From NCBI RefSeq assembly GCF_902374955.1, contig NZ_CABKRX010000051.1:4430-68429 (forward strand): DNA of 64,000 bases. Reading direction: 5' to 3'. The notes beneath the pieces were generated by a model, which saw only the letters and a list, made by a program, of their open reading frames with translations, was not told the DNA's origin and ran no database searches. The translations under genes were made by a program, and so were the position numbers. This document shows positions 54,730-62,296 of the stretch, piece by piece; the first letter of the stretch is position 1; each line of letters starts with the position of its first letter. Source of the stretch: Bacillus massilioanorexius. Lineage in GTDB: Bacteria > Bacillota > Bacilli > Bacillales > DSM-1321.

Positions 54730-55944
54730 TTATTTTTTGGGAGTTTTCTTAAATGTTTTCATAGGCTTTTTGGCTGGTTTATTTTTTGGCTTTTTAGTGT
54801 GCGAATCTTGGCGCTCATCAACAATTCGACCATGATAAAACTCTTTTTTCTCAACTGTAATATTTAACTTCTTAGCCAATTGCTTTAATTCTTTTTCTTC
54901 AGATGCAGTGATAATACTAATGACTGTTCCATTGTTTCCTGCTCGACCCGTTCTCCCTGAACGGTGTGTATATTGCTCAAGTGTTCTAGGTAAATCAAAG
55001 TGAACAACTGTAGTTAAGCCTTTAATATCTAATCCTCTTGCTGATACATCCGTAGACAACATCATTGGATATATTCCTTTACGGAATCCCTTAATAGCCT
55101 TTTCTCTTTCGCTTTTGGTGGATTCAGCATGTAACACAGCTATATCCATTTGCTTATATTTTAGCTTTGTTGCAATGAAATCGATATCTCCTATATCCTT
55201 CATAAATACCAAAGCCTTCATATCATGTAGACGAGCAATTTTTTCTAAAATAAATACCTTATCGCGTTTTTCACAAACAAAATAGAAATGATCTACTTTT
55301 CCAGAAAAATTCTCATCCTTTTGCACTGTAAGTATTTCTGGCGTCTTCATGATTTGTTTCATTTGTTCTGTAATCTCATTTGTTACAGTTGCAGAAAATA
55401 ATAGTAACTGACGTGTATCTTTCATAGTACTTTTAATAATAGACATTACAGTATCATAATGCTCAGGAACAATTAAAGTATCTCCTTCATCTAGGACAAT
55501 TGTTTTTACTTCATGCATTTTTAATTTCTTTTGGTTCAGTAATTCTTCAATTTTCCCAGGAGTACCTACAATAATTTGCGGCTTTTTCTTTAATTTTTCA
55601 AGCTGCCTTTTTGTATTGGCCCCCCCTATGAATGAAGCACTTCGAATCCCACTATTCATCGTCCACTTTAATACTTCATCATAAATTTGCATAACTAACT
55701 CTCGTGAGGAAGCTAAAATGACAACTTGAGCATTTGCTACATCACTATCGATTTTTGATAGTAACGGTAATAAATATGCCAAAGTTTTTCCTGTCCCTGT
55801 AGGTGATTGCGCTATTACATCTGAATCATTGATAATTAAAGGAAATGTCTTTTCTTGAATATCTGTCGCTTTTTGAAATCCTTCTTTTTCCCATGCCTGC
55901 TGAATAAAAGGCGGTAATTCTTTTATAAATGAAGAGTTTGTCAT
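54730..55944 (-). CDS. yfmL: DEAD-box-type RNA helicase with DEGD motif (YfmL-like)
   Basis: 404 residues. Helicase core motifs: Q-motif region ATDIQEKTF, Walker A SPTGTGKT, PTRELA-equivalent ASSRELV, motif II LDEGD in place of DEAD, SAT, and HRSGRTGRAG. The last ~40 residues are a lysine/proline-rich basic tail, probably for RNA binding. B. subtilis YfmL is a cold-adaptation and ribosome-assembly helicase of similar size (376). AAGGAG precedes the ATG. Symbol is moderately certain. Confidence 0.75.
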   Translation of the reverse strand: MTNSSFIKELPPFIQQAWEKEGFQKATDIQEKTFPLIINDSDVIAQSPTGTGKTLAYLLPLLSKIDSDVANAQVVILASSRELVMQIYDEVLKWTMNSGIRSASFIGGANTKRQLEKLKKKPQIIVGTPGKIEELLNQKKLKMHEVKTIVLDEGDTLIVPEHYDTVMSIIKSTMKDTRQLLLFSATVTNEITEQMKQIMKTPEILTVQKDENFSGKVDHFYFVCEKRDKVFILEKIARLHDMKALVFMKDIGDIDFIATKLKYKQMDIAVLHAESTKSEREKAIKGFRKGIYPMMLSTDVSARGLDIKGLTTVVHFDLPRTLEQYTHRSGRTGRAGNNGTVISIITASEEKELKQLAKKLNITVEKKEFYHGRIVDERQDSHTKKPKNKPAKKPMKTFKKTPKK

Positions 55945-56348
55945 TTACTGTTCTCCTTAAATCTCACTTTTAAAATATATAGTTCTATTTTCAACTTTTT
56001 CTAATATATTATCAAGTCCATCAAATGTCTATAAGAAAACCTCAATAGTCCTGCTGGAAAATATTAAAGACTTCATCTCAGGAAAAAGGATGTTTCGAAT
56101 TGTATCAAGCAGGACCAGAATAGCAGATACGATGTTTTACCAAACATATATACCTGAAAGGTTACATCTCCCATACAAATGTCTTAAAAACGTGATTATT
56201 AGCTATGACCCAAGCTTGCCTACAATGATTATTCTCTAATCTGTCCAATAAATCCTAAAACAATTTAAGAGAACGTTCTATAAGTGTTTTTTTAGAACGC
56301 TCTCTTCTCTATTGTTGGTAAAAACCTTAAAATGGTTGTCGATCACTA
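55945..56348. other. Intergenic region, possible remnant
   Basis: A short plus-strand frame (56090-56239, 49 codons, MFRIVSSRTRIADTMFYQTY...) is open upstream as well but lacks a ribosome binding site; it may be a gene fragment. A hairpin AGAGAACGTTCTA / TAGAACGCTCTCT (56268-56305) lies after it. No other feature is recognised. Confidence 0.3.
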
Positions 56349-56487
56349 TCTAAAATGTGTAACATTACCTTTTTTAAAGAAATGTAACCATACACTAACA
56401 ATTCAAGTGTTTTCAAAGAATGACCCCCATTTAAAGCGTAGGGACCTCCAAAAAGTGATTAGAAATCGCTTTTTGGACAGCCCCGTC
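56349..56487 (+). repeat. Dispersed terminator-like repeat, copy D (diverged)
   Basis: It shares AAAATGTGTAACAT and TTTTTTAAAGAAA-type middle blocks and the AAAGCGTAGGGACCTC...ATCGCTTTTTGGACAGCCCC end hairpin (56440-56484) with the other copies. The T run after the hairpin is replaced by GTCCG, so termination ability is doubtful. It ends 10 nt from the putP stop codon. Confidence 0.65.
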
Positions 56488-56496
56488 CGATTCTAG

Positions 56497-57963
56497 TTAT
56501 TCTTTTGTTTGTCTCACTGCCTCATTATATTCATCTATAATATCATCTGATGGCTTTGGTGAAACAAGGCTCACAAGGATAATAGCTGCTGCTCCTGCAA
56601 TGAAGCCCGGTATAATTTCGTATACTGCCGAAAGCGATTCGAAGCTTTCCCATACAATTACTGTTACCGTACCAGCAATCATACCAGCTAAGGCACTCCA
56701 CTTAGTCATACGTTTCCAGTAAAGACTGATGAGAACAACAGGTCCAAACGCTGCCCCGAATCCTGCCCACGCATATCCTACTAATTCTAATATCGTATCG
56801 CTAGGATTTAGAGCTAAAAATAAAGCAATAACGGAAACGACTAATACCGCCATTCTTCCGACAAATACTAATTCTTTATCCGATGCTTTTCTCTTAAAAA
56901 ATGCTTTATATATATCTTCAGTGAGTGCACTAGATGTTACAAGTAATTGTGAAGAAATTGTACTCATTACAGCAGCCAATATGGCAGCAAGTAAGAAGCC
57001 TGTTATAAGTGATGGAAATAATTGTTCTGCTAATACAATGAATACTGTTTCTGAATTAGCAAGTGTTTGATCAGTCACATGAAAATAGGCAATTCCAACT
57101 AATCCAGTAAACATAGCACCAACAACAGAAAAAATCATCCAAATCATTCCTACACGTCTTGCCTTTTTTATTTCCTTCACACTAGAGATAGCCATAAAAC
57201 GAACAATAATATGTGGCTGTCCAAAATAACCAAGACCCCATGCTAATAACGAAACAATGCCAATTACAGTCGTACCTTGAAATGCTTGTAATAACGTAGG
57301 ATCAATATCTCGAATAACGTCAAAGGTAGTACTTGGACTACCGACATTCACTATTGTTACAGTTGGCACGATGATAAGTGCTAAAAACATAATGAGACCT
57401 TGCACGGAATCTGTCCAACTAACCGCTAAAAATCCTCCAAATAACGTATATAAAATAACTACACCTGCTGTTAAGAGAATTCCCATTTTATAATCGATTC
57501 CAAAGGCTGTCTTGAATAGTTCACCACCTGCTACCATACCTGATGATGTATAAAAGGTAAAAAAGATAATGATTACGATAGCGGAAGTAATTCTCAAAAT
57601 TCTTGTTTGATCCTTAAAACGATTTTCAAAATAATCTGGAATGGTAATAGAGTTCCTAGCTATTTCTGTATATGTTCTAAGTCGTGGAGCTACATAAAGC
57701 CAATTCAAATAAGCTCCAATTGTTAGACCTATCACGATCCATCCTGCACTTAAACCAGTGAGATACATTGAACCTGGTAAACCCATTAACAACCAACCAC
57801 TCATATCAGAAGCCCCAGCACTTAGAGCCGTAACTACTGGCCCTAGTCCCCGTCCCCCTAGCATATAATCGGAGAGGTTTGATGTTTTTTTATAAGCTGC
57901 GTATCCAAGAATAAGCATTCCTGCCAAATACACAAGTATGGAGACAACTACCCCTAACTCCAT
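56497..57963 (-). CDS. putP: Sodium/proline symporter
   Basis: 488 residues, 13 predicted membrane helices, SSS family. Na-site and PutP motifs: SAGASDMSGWLLMGLPGS in helix 2 and SQLLVTSSALTEDIY in helix 8. It imports proline with sodium for catabolism or osmoprotection; B. subtilis has PutP and OpuE as near-identical paralogues, and no put operon is adjacent, so an OpuE-like osmotic role is possible. AAAGGGGG precedes the ATG. Confidence 0.9.
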   Translation of the reverse strand: MELGVVVSILVYLAGMLILGYAAYKKTSNLSDYMLGGRGLGPVVTALSAGASDMSGWLLMGLPGSMYLTGLSAGWIVIGLTIGAYLNWLYVAPRLRTYTEIARNSITIPDYFENRFKDQTRILRITSAIVIIIFFTFYTSSGMVAGGELFKTAFGIDYKMGILLTAGVVILYTLFGGFLAVSWTDSVQGLIMFLALIIVPTVTIVNVGSPSTTFDVIRDIDPTLLQAFQGTTVIGIVSLLAWGLGYFGQPHIIVRFMAISSVKEIKKARRVGMIWMIFSVVGAMFTGLVGIAYFHVTDQTLANSETVFIVLAEQLFPSLITGFLLAAILAAVMSTISSQLLVTSSALTEDIYKAFFKRKASDKELVFVGRMAVLVVSVIALFLALNPSDTILELVGYAWAGFGAAFGPVVLISLYWKRMTKWSALAGMIAGTVTVIVWESFESLSAVYEIIPGFIAGAAAIILVSLVSPKPSDDIIDEYNEAVRQTKE

Positions 57964-58264
57964 TTAAATCCCCCTTTTATCTCATTCAAATATAATGAAA
58001 ATGATATATCAATTAAATAATACATTATTTTTTAGAATAGCAAGAAAATTTAAATTTGTTAAGAATAATAGCTTGTATGAAACTATTAACATTACTTTAT
58101 ACGTCATTTTTAGTCTCCAACTAAAATTTATAATAGTTTAAAATTTTTTAAAAAATAGTATAATTCACTATACATTTAGGAAAATTAATATTATATTATA
58201 AACTCTACAAGGTATATAAGAATAATTTATATACCTTTTCATTATGTAAGAAGGGATTGTAAAT
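57964..58264 (+). promoter_or_regulatory. brnQ leader with terminator-like hairpin
   Basis: Extremely AT-rich. A TATAAT at 58159-58164 has no good -35. A 10-bp hairpin AAGGTATATA / TATATACCTT (58209-58237) followed by TTTTC lies 28 nt before the brnQ start, suggesting attenuation, but there is no T-box sequence. Confidence 0.4.
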
Positions 58265-59581
58265 ATGCAGCATCTATCAAAAAAACAACTAGTATTTATT
58301 AGCTTTATGCTATTCTCCATGTTTTTCGGGGCAGGAAATTTAATTTTCCCTGCATTTCTTGGAAGAGCTTCAGGAAGTGAAACGATCGTTTCAATGGCTG
58401 GGTTTATTTTATCAGCGGTAGGACTTCCCATCCTTGGAGTAATAGCAATTGCAAAAATAGGAGGCTTAGATACACTGGGAAAACGTGTATCACCTGTATT
58501 CTCTATTCTATTTCCTATTATTATCTACATTTCAATCGGACCATTAATGGCCATTCCAAGATGTGCTACAGTAGCTTTTGAAATGGGTATTAAACCTTTT
58601 ATTTCAAATAATAATTCAATACTATCAATTTCTCTTATTATTTATTCAATTATATTCTTTTTATTAGTTCTTTGGTTAAGCTTGTCGCCAAGCAAGTTAG
58701 TAGACCGTTTTGGAAAGATTTTAACACCGACTTTATTGCTCTTATTTACCATAATATTCATAAAAAGTTTAATAACCCCCATGGGTGGTACAACCACAGC
58801 AACAGAAGTATACCAAAATGGTACTTTCTTCAAAGGCTTTCTCGATGGCTATTTAACAATGGATTTACTAGCTGCTCTAGCATTTGGAATTGTTGTTGGA
58901 AATACCGTCCGCTCTCAAGGTATTACAGATACACGTAGTATCTCTTTTTCTATGATGATTGCAGGTATAGGCGCCGGGATTTTATTAGCGGCAATATACG
59001 GAGTTTTAGGCTATTTAGGTGCTTCAAGCGGAGCTGAGTTTGGTCAAGTAGAAAATGGAGCAAACGTTCTTACACAAGTCATGACACAATTATTCGGTAA
59101 TGCAGGAACAATCTTACTTGGTGTCCTATTTACTATCGCATGCTTATGCGTTTCCATCGGATTGGTTATTTCATGTAGCGAATACTTTTCCAATTTGATC
59201 CCTAGACTTAGTTATAAACAATGGGCAATTATTCTTACAGTTCTTAGTGGTATCATCGCAAATCTCGGTCTCAATGCCATATTAACATTCTCTGTTCCAG
59301 TACTAGGAATGATTTATCCAATTGCAGTCGTACTAATTCTATTAGCGTTTATTGAAGGCTTTTTTGATCAAAGTAAATTTGTTTATGTAATTGGTATTAC
59401 TTTAACCGCTCTTTATAGTATTGTAGAAACACTTAATAATACAGTTCTTAATGGTTCACTTATGAACTTCATTAATTGGGTACCTTTCTATGATTTAGGA
59501 ATCGGTTGGATTACACCTGCGTTAGTAGGTATTATAATTGGTTGGATTATTCATTTATTAAGTCATAGATCTTCTAAATAA
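58265..59581 (+). CDS. brnQ: Branched-chain amino acid:cation symporter BrnQ
   Basis: 438 residues, 12 membrane helices, LIVCS family. N-terminal signature SFMLFSMFFGAGNLIFPAFLG and the region GPLMAIPRCATVAFEMG are diagnostic. It imports leucine, isoleucine and valine with Na+ or H+. AAGAAGGG precedes the ATG at 58265. Monocistronic and divergent from putP. Its presence means the LIV-type ABC system elsewhere in the window is not needed for ordinary branched-chain amino acid uptake. Confidence 0.92.
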   Translation: MQHLSKKQLVFISFMLFSMFFGAGNLIFPAFLGRASGSETIVSMAGFILSAVGLPILGVIAIAKIGGLDTLGKRVSPVFSILFPIIIYISIGPLMAIPRCATVAFEMGIKPFISNNNSILSISLIIYSIIFFLLVLWLSLSPSKLVDRFGKILTPTLLLLFTIIFIKSLITPMGGTTTATEVYQNGTFFKGFLDGYLTMDLLAALAFGIVVGNTVRSQGITDTRSISFSMMIAGIGAGILLAAIYGVLGYLGASSGAEFGQVENGANVLTQVMTQLFGNAGTILLGVLFTIACLCVSIGLVISCSEYFSNLIPRLSYKQWAIILTVLSGIIANLGLNAILTFSVPVLGMIYPIAVVLILLAFIEGFFDQSKFVYVIGITLTALYSIVETLNNTVLNGSLMNFINWVPFYDLGIGWITPALVGIIIGWIIHLLSHRSSK

Positions 59582-59629
59582 ATAGATATACCTTTAGGAC
59601 CCATTACGACATTGTATTTTTTACATTTC

Positions 59630-59670
59630 AAAAAAAAAAAAAAACGATTACTTGCAAAGTAATTCGTTTT
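59630..59670 (-). terminator. Terminator with a 15-A tract
   Basis: AAAACGATTACTT pairs with AGTAATTCGTTTT around GCAA. On the plus-strand side an uninterrupted run of 15 As (59630-59644) gives a long T tail to minus-strand transcripts from the 108-aa gene. Confidence 0.75.
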
Positions 59671-59677
59671 TGTGTTA

Positions 59678-60004
59678 TCATTTAGATTCTGTGAAAGTAA
59701 GAATCGCAAGCTTAGGTATTACCTGAGTATCTGCATTATAATCTTTAATTCTTTCACATGAAGAAATCTCATATGAAAATTCTTTAACAGTTGTTGGAAT
59801 TATGTTTCTTGCTTTTAACATAAGAAACAGTCTTTCCATCCCTTCATCTGTTTCTAAGTTTTCTTTTGAGTTATTCAATGTAAAACCATCTACGCATGTT
59901 TGAATAACATTTTCACATACAATTTCATCCACATAAATAAAGGATGCATCTAGTATGTTTTCAACTTCAGAATGACTCATTTCAATAATTGACGTGATAT
60001 TCAT
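59678..60004 (-). CDS. Hypothetical acidic protein (108 aa)
   Basis: 108 residues, acidic and soluble, beginning MNITSIIEMSHSEVENILDA and ending LAILTFTESK. No membrane segment or recognisable motif; two cysteines flank a VDGF sequence. The ATG at 60004 has GGTGGGTGA upstream; an in-frame GTG at 60013 overlaps it. It is followed by a good terminator, which supports a real gene. Confidence 0.5.
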   Translation of the reverse strand: MNITSIIEMSHSEVENILDASFIYVDEIVCENVIQTCVDGFTLNNSKENLETDEGMERLFLMLKARNIIPTTVKEFSYEISSCERIKDYNADTQVIPKLAILTFTESK

Positions 60005-60254
60005 GAATCTCACCCACCCGATTTACTTTTATGATTCCCACGAAAAAAAAACATATTTTACCCTATTCGAAGGAATTTTTTTGTTAATTTCATCTTAACA
60101 TTTTCCATGCATAAATTCCTTTAATAATGTAAACATTATATGAATTCTATATTATTGTTTTTTTCAGAAAATATTTTAAAGGTTTAACGAGCGTAAATTA
60201 GGGAATTTAATAAATGATATAGTTAAACATTTATTTGATAATTCGTAATTTTAC

Positions 60255-60400
60255 AGGAGGTTTTTACATTGATAAGGTTGTCCCTTAACTTATTAGTTGT
60301 AAGTTATTCTATTCACACCGGAGCGGCTTCGGAGCCGTGGGGGACGTTTGAGAGGTAGGGCTTACGTTGTTTAGTCTAGCAATTGCAACTAACAACCATT
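60255..60400 (+). ncRNA. Structured GC-rich element with a ribosome binding site and 29-codon frame
   Basis: AGGAGG (60255-60260) is 8 nt before a TTG frame of 29 codons (60269-60358, ending EPWGTFER). The same DNA can fold: GGTTGT with ACAACC and TTAGTTGTAA with TTGCAACTAA close a domain around a GGCT-TCGG-AGCC hairpin (60325-60336), ending in ATTTTT. It lies between two minus-strand genes and is far richer in GC than its flanks. Leader RNA, small RNA or repeat element are all possible. Confidence 0.35.
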
Positions 60401-60434
60401 TTTAAAAAGAACACTATATCGTTTTATTTTATAT

Positions 60435-60466
60435 GAGGGTGCTTAACATTAATTTGTAGCACCCTC
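60435..60466 (-). terminator. Terminator overlapping the end of the second ABC exporter gene
   Basis: GAGGGTGCT (60435-60443) pairs with AGCACCCTC (60458-60466). The arm at 60458-60466 encodes the last codons of the gene. Confidence 0.7.
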
Positions 60467-62296
60467 TTTTAATTGATCTGAGCTTGCTTCCACAAGATTA
60501 TAGTAGAATCCTTTTTTCTTCATTAATTCCCCATGTGAACCTATTTCTGTAACGCTTCCCTCTTGTAAAACGATAATTTGATCAGCATTTCTTACTGTAT
60601 TTAGCCGATGTGCAATGACAAAACTTGTTCGATTCTTCATTAACCGATTTAATGCCTGTTGGATTCTAACCTCGGTTATTGTATCAATACTACTTGTTGC
60701 TTCATCTAAAATTAGTATAGCTGGATCTGCTAGCACCGCTCTCGCAATTGCTAGTAATTGTTTTTGTCCTTGACTCAAATCACTAGAACCATTTCGTAAC
60801 ATCGTCTGGTATCCCTGTGGTAATCTCTCAATGAAGGAATGAGCATTTGCGATTTTAGCAGCTTCGATTACCTCATGATCACTTGCTTCTAAGCAGCCAT
60901 AGCGAATGTTATCCATAATACTTCCTTGAAATAGAAAGCTTTCTTGTAAAACAAAAGCCATTTGTCGTCTAACACTATCTCTTGTAAATTGTCTAACCTC
61001 TTGGTTATCAATTTTTATCTGACCTTCATTATAATTATAAAATCGTGAAAGTACGTTTATTATGGTTGTCTTCCCTGCTCCTGTTGGTCCTACAAAAGCT
61101 ACTGTTTCTCCCGCTTTTACATTGAAACTAATATCATGAATGGTTGATCCTTCCTCACTATACGAAAAAGAAACGTGGTCAAATGAAACATTTCCTTGTA
61201 TAGCCGGTAACTCTTTTTTATTTTTTTCATCAAAAGCTTCTTCTCTCACATCTAAAATTTCGAAAACTCTTTCCGCACCAGCTACTGCAGATAGGACCGT
61301 GTTAAACTGATTCGCTAAGTCATTCAAAGGCCTTGTAAATTGCCTTGCGAATTCTACAAAAATCACCATAGTTCCAATTGTGACATACCCCTTCAAAGCG
61401 AGTAGTCCTCCAATTCCTGCGATGATTGCAAAACTTACATTATTCAACAGATTCATGACTTTGGGAATCATTCCAGAATAGGTCTGCGACCAAAATCCTG
61501 TCTCCTTTAGTTTATTAGCTTTTTCCGAAAACAAAGAACTAACATACTCCTCTTGCGAAAATGCTTTTACAATTCTTTGCCCTGAAAGAGTTTCCTCAAT
61601 CAACCCATTCAATTCTCCTAAATTCTTTTGCTGCTTTTGAAACAATTGGCTCGTTCTTTTCGTAATCCAGTTCATTCCAACAAACATAACAGGAACAATT
61701 AAAAAAGTAATAATAGATAAGAGTGGACTTAAATAAAACATAACAGAAACGGTTCCAATAATAGTTAACGTACTCGATAATACTTGAATTACAGAGCTAT
61801 TTAACGTCGAGCTTACATTTTCAATATCATTTGTCACACGGCTCATCAACTCGCCATGTTGCCTCCTGTCATAAAAAGACATAGGCAATCTATGAAAATG
61901 AGTAAATAACCGCATTCTTAATTGTACGACCGTATTCTGGGCAATCCCAATCATTAAGTAGTTTTGAAGCCATAGTGATAATGAGTATAGGGCATATATA
62001 CAAACTAAAAGAAAGAGAACAGATAGTATTCCACTCATTTTTTTAGCTACAATATAATCATCTACTATTTTACCTATCAATAATGGCCCAACTAACGCTA
62101 ACACTGAACTCATTAATACCAGTAAAACGACTAAAAATAGCAATCCTTTATTCAAGATGAGTAGTTTCCATATTTTTCTGATCGTCAATTTCATATCATT
62201 AGCTCTTACTTTCTTTTTCGAAGATGCTTTTTTCAAATCATCAGCATGAAGAATTTTTTCATATTGAAATGGCTCACTTAGTTGTTTCCATAACAT
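60449..62296 (-). CDS. yfiC: Heterodimeric ABC exporter subunit, catalytic half (YfiC-like)
   Basis: 615 residues: a ~45-residue N-terminal extension, six-helix exporter domain, and an ATPase domain with Walker A GPTGAGKTT, signature LSQGQKQ, Walker B LILDEATSSID and switch His in IAHRLNT. The catalytic Glu and His are intact, unlike the partner. B. subtilis YfiB/YfiC and BmrC/BmrD are the closest types (multidrug or lipid-like export). Its start overlaps the partner gene by 23 nt. Confidence 0.85.
   Translation of the reverse strand: MLWKQLSEPFQYEKILHADDLKKASSKKKVRANDMKLTIRKIWKLLILNKGLLFLVVLLVLMSSVLALVGPLLIGKIVDDYIVAKKMSGILSVLFLLVCIYALYSLSLWLQNYLMIGIAQNTVVQLRMRLFTHFHRLPMSFYDRRQHGELMSRVTNDIENVSSTLNSSVIQVLSSTLTIIGTVSVMFYLSPLLSIITFLIVPVMFVGMNWITKRTSQLFQKQQKNLGELNGLIEETLSGQRIVKAFSQEEYVSSLFSEKANKLKETGFWSQTYSGMIPKVMNLLNNVSFAIIAGIGGLLALKGYVTIGTMVIFVEFARQFTRPLNDLANQFNTVLSAVAGAERVFEILDVREEAFDEKNKKELPAIQGNVSFDHVSFSYSEEGSTIHDISFNVKAGETVAFVGPTGAGKTTIINVLSRFYNYNEGQIKIDNQEVRQFTRDSVRRQMAFVLQESFLFQGSIMDNIRYGCLEASDHEVIEAAKIANAHSFIERLPQGYQTMLRNGSSDLSQGQKQLLAIARAVLADPAILILDEATSSIDTITEVRIQQALNRLMKNRTSFVIAHRLNTVRNADQIIVLQEGSVTEIGSHGELMKKKGFYYNLVEASSDQLKEGATN

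Noticed and set aside
56040..56240. Possible gene fragment between yfmL and putP
   Set aside because: Open and somewhat protein-like but with no start signals, no recognisable family and only 49 codons after the first ATG.
57964..58264. T-box or SAM-type riboswitch before brnQ
   Set aside because: No conserved T-box or other known aptamer sequence; only one short AT hairpin.
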